Below the pieces are notes generated by a model. That model searched no databases. It was given only the letters and a program-made list of their open reading frames with translations, and was not told the origin of the DNA. Shown here piece after piece: positions 19,352 through 29,907 of a stretch of 64,000 bases of DNA. The first letter of the stretch is position 1. Each line of letters begins with the position of its first letter. Source of the DNA: Capsaspora owczarzaki ATCC 30864 (lineage: Eukaryota; Opisthokonta; Filasterea). The stretch covers positions 3,510,016-3,574,015 of the forward strand of contig NW_011887292.1 in NCBI RefSeq assembly GCF_000151315.2, given 5' to 3'. A program made the position numbers and the translations under genes.

Positions 19352-22300
19352 TCATGCGGTGGCGGACTCGACGCGCTTGGCTTCGATAGCCTTGACGACA
19401 TCGCGAGCCGCAACCGGGACCTTGGTGCCTAGAGAGGGGGAAGACAGAGAAGGGAGGGGGGAGAGGGGGGGGAGGAAGTGAGTAACAAGTGAATTGAGCA
19501 ACCAAAACGGCATCGAAACAAAAACCAACTCGAGAAAAAGCATTGGCATACCCGGGCCAAAGATGGCTGAAACACCAGCTTGGTACAAAAAGTCGTAATC
19601 TTGCGGTGGGATGACGCCGCCGCAGATGACGAGAATGTCGGAACGGTTGGCCTTCTTGAGGGCTTCGATCAGCGCAGGGACGAGCGTCTTGTGACCAGCG
19701 GCCTGCGAACTGGCGCCGACGACGTGCACATCGGCGTCGATCGCCTGACGTGCGACCTCCTCGGGGGTCTGGAACAGCGGGCCGATATCAACGTCAAAGC
19801 CGAGATCAGCAAAACCGGTGGCAATGACCTTGGCCCCACGGTCGTGACCATCCTGGCCCATCTTGGCGACTAGCAAACGAGGGCGACGACCTTCCTTGTT
19901 TGCAAACGTCTGTGACAAGCATGGAAGCGCGGTCAGCATCCGGTGAGCGCACACATCCAACTTTGCAGCTGCTGACAATGCTTGCCAACACACACACACA
20001 CATACCTCGACCAGTTTGATCGTGTCTTCAATCTCCTTGGGATCGCCAAACTCGGACTTGTACGCACCGCTGACCATGCGATCAACGGGACGGTGGCGGC
20101 CCCAAATCTTCTCGAGCGCGTACGAAATTTCGCCGACCGAGCAGCGCAAGCGGGCTGCCTTGATGGAGAGATCGAGAACGTTGCCAGTGCCGGTGCGAGC
20201 CGCCTCTGTCAGCGCATCCAGAGCAGCCTGGGCCTAGATCGATGAAGCAAAAAGACAAAGCACTCAGTCAGCATTTTGGCGGCAGGGAAAATCACTTTTA
20301 GTGAGCTCGTTGTTTGCTTCATTTTGGGGCTTACTTTGGCTGGATCGCGCTTGGCGCGCAGCTCGGCGAGCTTGGCAATCTGCCAAGACGAGTGAAAAGC
20401 GATACAAACTGTGAGTTCAACAAAGTCCTCGCCCCATTGCTTCCCGAAATACCAAAAAACAAACACGGCAAACTAGTAAATGTACCTGCGAAGCGCGCAC
20501 GCGCGAGTTGTCAACAGCAAGGACATCCACGCGCTCCTCTTGCTCCAGACGGTACTTGTTGACACCGACGATAATTTCGCGGTTGGAGTCGATGCGGGCT
20601 TGGCGCTTGGCAGCGCTCTCCTCGACGCGGAGCTTGGGCATGCCGCTCTCTACGGCCTTGGCCATGCCTCCAAGGTCTTCAACTTCCCGGATGATGGTAA
20701 GAGCAGCGTCGTACACCTGATTCGTCAGCGACTCCATCATGTACGAGCCGCCCCACGGATCGGCAATCTTCGGAATGCCGCTCTCCTCCTGGATGATGAT
20801 CTGAGTGTTACGAGCAATGCGTGCTGAGAAGACGGTGGGCAGACCGAGCGCCTCGTCCAAGGCGTTGGTGTGCAGCGACTGCGTGCCACCAAAAACGGCC
20901 GCCATGGCTTCAATGGTGGTGCGAATGACGTTGTTGTAAGGATCCTGTTCGTCAAGGGCAAAGATGAGACGGGTGGTACTCGCAAGCAAGGGAAGCGAAC
21001 AAAAAAACACAGCAACAAACACAAAAACCCAAGCCAAGGGGCAGCCAAAAACAAACCTGCTCAGTCAGAGACCAGCCCGAGGTCTGGCAATGCGTGCGAA
21101 GCAGCAACGACTTTTCGCTCTTCGGGCTGAACTTTTCCTTGATGAGCTCGGCCCAGAGACGACGGGCAGCGCGCATCTTGGCAATTTCCTGGAGAGATAA
21201 ACACGCGATGAGAATATGTGTGTGACAACACGCACCAATCACGCAGAACGGTGGAAACAAACCATGTAAAAGTTCATGCCGATGGCCCAGAAGAAGCTCA
21301 GACGCGGGGCGAAATCGTCGACGGACATGCCAGCCTTCAGGCCAGTGCGCACGTATTCGATACCGTCGGCAATGGTGAAGGCCATCTCAAGGACTGAGTC
21401 GGCACCAGCCTCTTGAATGTGGTAGCCTGAAATAGAGATGGAGTTGTACTTGGGCATGTGCTAGAAGTGTGGATGAAGCGGGGAGGTGAGCGGCAATCTC
21501 ATGCGAAAAACAAAAGCACACGATACCAGCAAAAGCAATCTCGTTACCTGTGCAGTGTAGCTGAAAATGTCGCCAATGACGCGCATTGAGGGCTCCGGAG
21601 GATAGATGAATGTGTTGCGCACCATGAACTCCTTCAGAATGTCGTTTTGAACGGTGCCTTGCAGCAGCTTTTGCTCGACACCCTAGTTGTGGACAACGCG
21701 AGTTTGGGTTGGCTCCAATTGTTTCTACCAGTTCACCCACATTCAACAAGAAACAAGACTACCCTACCTGCTCTTCGGCGGCAATGATGTACATGGCAAG
21801 CACAGGCAGAACGGCGCCGTTCATGGTCATGGAGACGGACATCTTGTCGAGGGGAATGCCCTGGAACAGAACCTTCATGTCTTCAACAGAGTCGATGGCG
21901 ACACCCGCCATACCAACGTCACCATAGACACGTGGGTTGTCCGAGTCGTAGCTGCGTATCGCGAAGAGGCGCAAAACAAAACAAAAAAAACCAAACATGG
22001 GATTGGGGTGTTAGAAACTGCCAAACGTGCATCACCTGCATCTCCCATTCCCAATGGGTGATGGTTTTGGCATTCAAACACAGACACAACAATGCTCCTC
22101 CTCCCCTTCCTCGTCCCATCGACAAGCATGATGATGATGCCATTCATTACCCTCGCTCGATGCGTGGCGAGATCGAACGCAACACTCAAGCCTTGCTGGC
22201 CGGCCTTGAGGTTTTTCAGGTAAAACTTGTTACTCTCGTCGAGAAACCAGCATACTGGCGAATGGTCCACGGACGCTGGGTGTACATGGTGGCGTACGGG

Positions 22301-23180
22301 CCGCGAGTGAACGGGAAGACGCCGGGGACTTCTTCCGGGATGTCGGCCGTGTCGCGCTTTGAGTACATTGGCTTGAGCGTCACGCCCTAGTTGATGTGGA
22401 TGTTGAGCACGACAAGTTCATTCGAGTGTGTGTGTGAGCGTGAATTGAAATCAAGTGTTCAACTTGTCCTCGTCTCGTTGCTGCATGTTATGCAGTCGTA
22501 CTAACCTCGGGAGTCTTCCACATGAGCTTGTTCGTGTCGCCCTTGGTCTCCTTCTGCGCCAACTTGTCCCACGTCGGGTGCAGCGGGAGCTGTTCGCGCT
22601 GAGCCATCGCCATCGCCGACGTCGAGAGCATTGCCTTGCGACCACCCGCAGTCATTGCCTGTCTCAAGCAAAAAAGCAAAATCACAACAAACGACGATCA
22701 TTCATGTTGAGTTTTGAGTTTGCGTTGCTTTAAAAAATCAATAGGAAGCAGTGATCATTGTGATGATAATAAAAAAATGAAGAATCATGCTTGCTATCGC
22801 TCTGTTGAGCCTTTTTCTTCTGTGTGTGTGTGAGGGAGAGTTGGGGGGGGGGGAAGGGGGGCTGATGATGAATCAAAGTGAACGTGATACACCATTGAGC
22901 CACCATTGAGCCAGCATTGAGACAGGATTGAGCCAGCATTGAAGATGGAGAAAGCGTGATCGATGTGTTTTCCAACGGAGCTTCAATGGATGACTCTCTC
23001 TCACACACTCTCTGTCTCTCACTCTCAGTCTCAATCTCACTCGCTTAGGGGGATGATTTGAGCCACGGATGGATGGAGGCGAGTGGATGCAGCGTGGCTG
23101 ACCTCGGAGCGAGCAGCAACAAGCCGCGCAATCGAAGCAGCGACGCCGCGCTGAGCAGAAACACGACCAACGCTCAACAT
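19352..23180 (-). CDS. MMUT: Methylmalonyl-CoA mutase, mitochondrial
   Basis: Twelve exons: 23103-23180, 22506-22658, 22151-22386, 21768-21951, 21548-21682, 21263-21460, 21057-21188, 20486-20944, 20335-20379, 20006-20233, 19552-19909 and 19352-19428; 760 codons with the stop not counted. The enzyme converts L-methylmalonyl-CoA to succinyl-CoA with adenosylcobalamin, in propionate breakdown. The first 26 residues are Arg/Ala/Ser-rich, as in a mitochondrial import signal. The barrel carries [31 protein letters not shown] and [16 protein letters not shown]. The C-terminal B12 domain has [12 protein letters not shown] with its cobalt-ligand histidine. Length matches the animal enzyme (about 750). 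Oddity: in exon 3 about 85 bases (22155-22240) encode conserved sequence in a different frame from the flanks and need correction at both ends. Every other splice junction keeps the frame. Confidence 0.93.
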
Positions 23181-23447
23181 TGACAATGAAAAATGAAAAC
23201 TGAAAAATGAATGAAAGCGATCAAAGAAAGGCTGAAAACAAATGGAAAATGGGAAATGGGATTGGAACTGGGATTGAAAGCTCGATGCAGTGGAGTTCAA
23301 CATTGGGATCAATGACTTGTACCTGGTCATCCATGAATATTGAAAGTGATTTTGAAGTGGCTTCTTGTATCACAGAGAGGTGGGGAAAGGGGGATCAGGA
23401 GAGCGAACTGAGAAATCGGCTTCATTCAGTCCTTATTGTCTGAGAAC
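23181..23447. promoter_or_regulatory. Divergent promoter region, MMUT and methyltransferase
   Basis: A 267-base gap between opposed start codons. It contains no recognisable core element. Confidence 0.4.
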
Positions 23448-25463
23448 ATGTCGAGCAGCAGCAGCAGCAGTGTGGACGAGACAGCTCCATCCAGCAGTGG
23501 ACAACCACAACAGCAACAACAAGATCAAGATCAAGATCAAGATCAAGAACGCTCAGCGATGCTTGCAAGCGGGTTGGCGCAGAGCGTGGCTGCAGCGCGC
23601 AGTCAGGCAGAGCTGGTCGATGCGCTGGTCGAAACGCTGATCGAGGTCGTCCAGCTGCCGTCATCGTTGTCCGCATGCATCCTTGAGACTGCTCGGGACA
23701 TCAAGACGCGGCAGGCGGTGCACTACGTCGCGCTGCGGACTGCCATTGGGAATCACCCAGACCCAGATCAAGCAGCCACTGCCAGTGCCAGTGCCAGTGC
23801 TCCGCTGACCATCGACCAGCAGGTAAAGCTGCTCAACGCAGTGCTGGAACAACAAGACTCGAGCAATGGATTGGCGACAATGGCACCTGCAGTCCGTGAT
23901 GCGCTGGATGGCTTGCTTGACGACGTCGCATCCGCCTCGGTCGCGCTGGCCAACCTGCTCACGCTGAAAGGGATTCAACGTCAGCATGCTCGCGTCCTGC
24001 GAATGCTCATCCAGTACGTGCTGCTCAATACGGGTGGGCACTACAATAGCACGACACGCATGCTTGAGCTTGAGCCGGCATTTCTGCAGCAGTACGCTGA
24101 GATTGGAGCGCCAGAACAGCCCAACCAGGCCTCCCCGCTGGCGCTCACCATCAACGGCCTGTGTGACGCGAACGTGATCAGCTACCCGTTCAAACGCCAC
24201 CACCTCGGCAGTCCCCTCGCAATGTTTGAGCGTCTGCAGCACCTCCAGCCCGCCGACCAATGGCGCCGTTTGTCCGGACACGAAGCGCAAATGTTCAAAA
24301 TCCCAAACCATAATTTCGTCACTGGAAACTTCTTGCCGAGGACTTTTCTCGACGCAATTGGCACGCCGGCAATCATCTCCACGACCAACGCAGACTATGA
24401 CGCAATGGACGTCATTGCCGACCTCTTTCAAGAGGAGGCCCGCCTTCTAGCGCGGCGTCAAGACCAGCCCATAAGCGCGATGGAGTCGTGGCGCCACTCG
24501 CACGAGCGTCTGCAGCTCATCACCAAGCTGCTGGATCGTGAGTACCGGCTCATTGCGCAAGGCGCTCCTGGGGTCCAAGGGTACACGTCACGATCGCTGC
24601 GAGAATTTCTGTACGAGAATGTGAAGGAGTGCACCCAGTTCAAGCCGTCACTGGGCGTCGTTCTCATGCGCCACTTTGGCGCAACGCGCGTCCTGGACTT
24701 TAGCGCTGGTTGGGGCGACCGCTTGATTGCAGCCATGGCCGCTGGCGTGGCCCGCTACGTCGGAGTCGACCCAAACACGGGCCTGCGCGCGGGTCACGAT
24801 GCCATGATTGCCGAGCTCGGACCCCATGCTTCTGGCGAGCAAGTGTCCCCGCAGTCCCGCTTCACCATCGTGTACGAGCCCTTCCAGACGGCCCGCCTGC
24901 CCGAAGGCGAAATGTTTGACATGGTGTTTACCAGTCCGCCGTTCTTTGATTTCGAGATTTACACGCAGCTGCCAGGCCAGTCTGTGCTTGACCACCCTCG
25001 GCAGGATGCCTGGCTGGTGAACTTTCTGTGCCTGTCGCTGGCCAAGGCCTGGTCGCGCTTGGTTGAGAACGGCCACATGCTGATTCATCTGAGCGACGTG
25101 TACAAGACCAAAGTGGTCGAGCCGATGAGCCTGTTCATCCAGTCGCACTTGCCTGGCGCAAGGTTTCTCGGCGTGATTGCGTCGCAATCCACGGAAAGTG
25201 CCAACAAACCCCGGCCCGTTTGGGCGTGGAAAAAGACGGCCGCCGACCACGGCCGAGTAGCAGACGCCAATCGACTGCTCACCAACAACTTCCGCTCTGT
25301 TCATCAACTGATTGAACGCGCCAGGGAGCTCGATCCCTATGTGGTACGTCCAGGAACGAGTTTCTCGAGGCCTCCTCCCGTGACCATTTTCGACCGCGTG
25401 AAGCGTGCTCCCGACAATCACGAAGGTGACTCTGCCTCCAAGCGGGGTCGGTTTGATTCTTAG
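23448..25463 (+). CDS. SAM-dependent methyltransferase with SPPF catalytic-type motif, target unknown
   Basis: Single exon, 671 residues; the start is the ATG at 23448, followed by a Ser run and a Gln/Asp repeat (QDQDQDQDQ). The first half is alpha-helical and not recognised (includes GGHYNSTTRML and NHNFVTGNFLPR). The C-terminal half is a Rossmann methyltransferase: motif I as VLDFSAGWGDRLIAA (about 412-426), acidic loop VGVDPN (about 437), and motif IV as FTSPPFFDFEIY (about 493-504). SPPF/Y at motif IV is typical of enzymes that methylate exocyclic amino groups on nucleic-acid bases, so DNA, RNA or nucleotides are plausible substrates. The motif set is unlike METTL3, METTL4 or TRM11 as I know them. 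No intron, in contrast to its neighbours. A long Gln/Asp repeat near the N-terminus is simple-sequence derived. Confidence 0.7.
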   Translation: MSSSSSSSVDETAPSSSGQPQQQQQDQDQDQDQERSAMLASGLAQSVAAARSQAELVDALVETLIEVVQLPSSLSACILETARDIKTRQAVHYVALRTAIGNHPDPDQAATASASASAPLTIDQQVKLLNAVLEQQDSSNGLATMAPAVRDALDGLLDDVASASVALANLLTLKGIQRQHARVLRMLIQYVLLNTGGHYNSTTRMLELEPAFLQQYAEIGAPEQPNQASPLALTINGLCDANVISYPFKRHHLGSPLAMFERLQHLQPADQWRRLSGHEAQMFKIPNHNFVTGNFLPRTFLDAIGTPAIISTTNADYDAMDVIADLFQEEARLLARRQDQPISAMESWRHSHERLQLITKLLDREYRLIAQGAPGVQGYTSRSLREFLYENVKECTQFKPSLGVVLMRHFGATRVLDFSAGWGDRLIAAMAAGVARYVGVDPNTGLRAGHDAMIAELGPHASGEQVSPQSRFTIVYEPFQTARLPEGEMFDMVFTSPPFFDFEIYTQLPGQSVLDHPRQDAWLVNFLCLSLAKAWSRLVENGHMLIHLSDVYKTKVVEPMSLFIQSHLPGARFLGVIASQSTESANKPRPVWAWKKTAADHGRVADANRLLTNNFRSVHQLIERARELDPYVVRPGTSFSRPPPVTIFDRVKRAPDNHEGDSASKRGRFDS

Positions 25464-25712
25464 TGGTGGTCAGCACACATGTTTTGTTTGCAGCCCAGCG
25501 TTCGTCGATTCTCTCTCGTTGTTTTCACCTATGCTGCATTATGACTATGGTTGTGGATGAAGAAACCTGTGCTCCACTTTACAATAGAGTACTGCACCAT
25601 CCACATTTTACACTGCTTTGTCCATTTGCTTTGCTTGCTTAGATGCTTAGATGCTATGCTGGCCCAGCCAGTCTAGTCTTTCTTTCATTCATTGTTCGTT
25701 TGTTCGCCCGAG

Positions 25713-28700
25713 ATGAGCCGTCGCCGCGTTCTGTGGGCGCCGCCGTCGTCGCTGTCGTCCGCCGCGCCGTCCCATTTTATTGTCGCGCACACTGACATTC
25801 GCCTGTACGAGGTCTCGGACGTGACGCGGCCGACGTCGAGCTCGATCTCGGCGCGCTCCGTTTCCGCCCTTCAGCAGCAGCAGCAGCCGCAGCAGTCGCA
25901 GCAGTCGCAGATCTCGCTCGTCGGGGTCAACTCGGACTTCCCGCTCATGCGCTGCGCTGCGTGGTGTGAGAGTCCCGATGCGCGCGGCCTGCTCGCGGTC
26001 GGCCAGATGAACGGTCACGTCGGATTTGCAACGCTGTCCACTGAGGTAGAAAAAAATGAAACGTTTAGTCATTGCTTCGTATCGAAACAAACCCAGCTTA
26101 AAAACCAAACAATTCCCATACTAAACGCTCACTCCCTCAGCTCAGCTCTCTCAGTGTGTGGAGGCTGGGAGATGACTTTGGTGTAATTGAAACGAAAGAG
26201 AGAGAGAGTGTGTGTGTGTGTGTGTATTGTGTGGTCTACGAGTCAGATTTGAGCCAGATTTCTGAGGCGCTCAGACTTGTCCTTGTTTTGGCAACAAACA
26301 ATCCAACTCACTTTTTGTTTAAACCTTGTTTCCTTGTTGTTTCCGTCATGTTTAGACGGATGCTCCGCGGCTGTCTGGATTTCGTGATTTCGAGGCGCGC
26401 TATGATCGCGCGTGCAATGCTGTCGCTTGGAATCCCGTCTACACGACCCAGCTGGCGGCGGGTCTCGACCGAGGCCGCACAGATTACTCGCTGCGTGTGT
26501 GGGACGTTGCATCCATGATTGCTGCGGCCGCTGTCACGACTTCTGCATCTGCACTCAATCCAGCGGCAACTTACGTCGGTGCGAATCGCTCCGGTCTCCC
26601 TTCGTCAGGATCCACGACCAAGTCGACCGCTGCGACTATTGCGGCTCGCGCCGTAGAGAAGCCTCTTGCCGAGACGTGCAACAACGATGCTGTCCAGTCG
26701 CTCGCATGGATGGCCACGAGTCCTTCGTGTCTGCTTGTTGGTGGCGGTAGCAAATGGCTGCGTATTTATGATTTCCGAGGTGAGTGCAAGAGCTGTGGTG
26801 TATACGTGGACGTTTGCTAGTTGTGATTTGCCGTGTTCGCACTGCCGAATGAATGACGACTCACCCGGCAACTCTGCATTTGTGGTTGCCTTTCTTCCCG
26901 TTTTTCGCTCCACCATCCCCCAACTCTGGTCTGCAGCGGATGTCTCGGGCCGCCTGCTCACAACCTCAACAAAGGCCGTGCTTGGAGTAGCCGTGAATCC
27001 GTTCAATGCATTCCAGTTTGCCTCGTTCTCTCCTGAGGGTGCTGTGAAGGTGTGGGACAGCCGCCGGTTTACGGACGCCGTGCTCTCCCTCAATGTCGAG
27101 CCAAAGAACATTAGCGACTTGCTATGGTGCCCGACACGCTCCGGGCTGCTCTCGTCTGTGAGCGCGAGCTCGTCGGAGGTGTTGCTCTGGGACATCAAGT
27201 CCGTCGGCTCCAACGTTGCACTCGCGCTCTCCAACTCGTCTGCGCTTGCCGAGGCAACCGCCTTCTTTGGGGCTGCGACAGCAGAGGCGACCTCAGACTC
27301 GTTTTCGGCCGTCACTGTTGCCAAAGCGTGGCGTTTCCAAAACAACACTGCTCCGCTCGCCAGCTTTGCCTGGCACCCGACACAACCCAACAGCCTTCTC
27401 ACCGTATCCGACAATGCCAATGCCGCCCTCGAGTACAACCGTGTCACCGAGGCAGTGTCGCTTGCCTGGTCACCTCAAGGACCCATCACCTGGGGGGTAA
27501 GAGGGGGGGTTGTTTTGTTGCTTTGTTTGTTTGTTGTGTCGGTTTGCTTGTTTGTTTGAGGGTCCTAGGGACACTGACCTCACCGCTGCTTTTGCCCGCT
27601 TGTCCTTCCTTCATTAGAATGAAACATCCGTGTATCAGGCAGATTCTTCTTCTGAACCCAAAAGCAACTCGGCGTACACAACGGACGCCTCGTTTGCGAT
27701 TCGTTCGCGAGCCATTGCAGGATATGGCGTGGATGTATGTCGGATGTTTGTCTGTTTTTGTCGTGGTCAAGCAGCTCGTCGTCTCAATTGCTCTCCTCTC
27801 TCCCCACGCCAGATTCTTACCAACCTCGAGTTGCTGTCGCCAACCGACCCGCTTTTGCCCGTCTGGTCGTGGATGCATCACGTCAGTATGTTGTCCAAGA
27901 AAGGAAAGGCCCAGGTTGGCAAGCTCGATTTCAGCTTGCAAGGCGTGAAGGCCGTGATGGCTGCCGAGAGCAAGCTTTTTGGTATGGGTGTTCTTTTGTT
28001 TGTGATGTTTTGTTTTTCGTTCCAAGGTGAACGACTGCTCACCCCCATGCCCGCTCGTCTATCTTCCTTTCCTTGCCCTGCACACCTTGCAGCTGCCGCT
28101 TCCAGCGCACAGGGAGCCAATTCGACAACAATTGCAGCCACTCACGACATGAATTTGAGTTTCCAAGTCTACCATAGCGCCCAACGAAAACTTGCGCTGA
28201 AAATTTGCGACTGGGGCTTTGAGCGTGACCGCGACACCCTGGAAAACGCCCTGCGCAAGCTCGAAGGAGAGGATGAGCACGAGCGTGCGTCCGCGATCGC
28301 GCTCTTCCATCTTGACATCCGTCGAGCCATCCAATCGCTCAACGCGGGCGCTCAGCGACCCGGTGCTGACTCGAACTTGACATTGGTTGCAATGGCGCTG
28401 GCTGGTTATGCCGAAAAGAACGCCTTGTGGAAGGAGATGTGTGGTCACCTCCGCAGCAGGCTGCAGCACCCGTATCTGCGTGCAGCGTTTGCATTTTTGA
28501 CCGCCGAGCCCGCTGAGTTTTCCGAAGTTCTTGAGGAGCGCGGCGTATCCCTCGCCGATCGCGTTGGCTTTGCGTGCCGATTCCTCAACGATTCTCAGGT
28601 TTGTGCAGGCGGGTTTTTGGGGCCGGGGTTTGTGTTTTCTCGTTCTGTGATGCAATCGTGTCTGACCGAGTACCTGTCGCTTGACCCTCTCCGCTCTGTT

Positions 28701-29696
28701 GCAGCTGACACAATTCGCAACTCGGCTGACCGCACAAGTTACCAAGGAGGGAAATCTCGACGGTTTGGTGCTGACTGGCCTGACCGGCGAAGGCATCGAC
28801 CTTCTCGAGCAGTATGTGAACATGACGGGCGACGTGCAAACGGCTTGTTTGCTGATGGTCCGCAAGAAGACCACTGATGCTCGCGCTCGGCAGTGGACTG
28901 AAAGGTACAGACGATTGTTAAAGGTTGGGCTTTCCGTTCGCGCTCGTTCATCTCACCGCGTTCGGAACAAATCGTCACAGCTACCGAGATCTGCTCGATA
29001 TGTGGCAGCTCTGGCATGAACGAGCCTTGTTTGATGTCGCGCGCCGTTTGTTTGACGACAGCAACAAGCCTCCTCAGCAGGTCTTTGTGCGCTGCAACAT
29101 GTGCAACATTTCTGTGTCCCGAAGCATGTTGACAGTTGGTCCTTCCCGCGATCGTCCCGGTGCTGGCGGATCGGGCATGCACGGTGTCACCACTGGCATG
29201 ACTGCTGGTCCTCCGTCCAAACCCAAGGTGAGGAAGCAAAAGCAGCACTCTTTTGGCTGGGATCTGAGTAGACCTTTGCACTCAATTCTTGGTTCTGGTT
29301 TTGCTTTTGTATCTCCAGGTCACAAGCTGCCCTAGTTGTCGAAAAGCACTTCCTCGATGTGCATTGTGTTTAATTCCGCTGGGAACTAGCTCTGCAGCTC
29401 CCAGTGTCAGCGATGGTACGTTTTGAGGATTCGATGCGGCGCTTGGTGTCTATCACCGCTGACTCCCTACCCCCTTACCCTTCCGCTTAGACACTGAGTT
29501 TGAGAGCAAGAAAAAGGGCGGCGCCTTTGACCAATGGTTTACTTGGTGCCAAACCTGCCGCCATGGGGGTCATGCCAACCACCTGCTCGAATGGTTTGAA
29601 ACCCACAATTCGTGTCCCGTCACAGGCTGCGAATGCCATTGCCAATCACTCGACCGATCTATTGCCCTTGAGCGAGCGGAACTCCAAGCCACATAA
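25713..29696 (+). CDS. MIOS: MIOS, GATOR2 complex subunit
   Basis: Ten exons: 25713-26045, 26356-26779, 26937-27496, 27618-27734, 27813-27981, 28093-28598, 28705-28904, 28981-29227, 29319-29415 and 29491-29696; 952 residues. The N-terminal part is a WD40 propeller (CNAVAWNPVYTTQLAAGLDR, then DYSLRVWD, FASFSPEGAVKVWDSRRF). A helical middle carries ESYRDLLDMWQLWHERALFD, typical of MIOS. The C-terminus has zinc-binding CxxC units (CNMCNIS, CPSCRKALPRCALC) and the family signature CQTCRHGGHANHLLEWF followed by CPVTGCECHC. GATOR2 sits on lysosomes and relieves GATOR1 inhibition of TORC1 when amino acids are present. Length is near the human protein (875), with extra Gln and Ala/Thr inserts. It converges on the alpha-kinase gene. 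Confidence 0.93.
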
Positions 29697-29907
29697 TATG
29701 TTGAACAACCGACGGCGTGAATGGTCTTTTTTTTTTTTCCTTCCTTTTTGTCTCGGTTTGATTTTGTGTGAGGGGTGGTTTTGTGTGAGCGTTTCCAAAA
29801 CAAAACAAAAAACTTTTTATGGAACAACCGAAATCAAAACAAACCGAGTCCAGGACAAACAAAAAAAAATCGAGCATGTCAACACCAAATCGACAAGCAC
29901 ATTGTTT

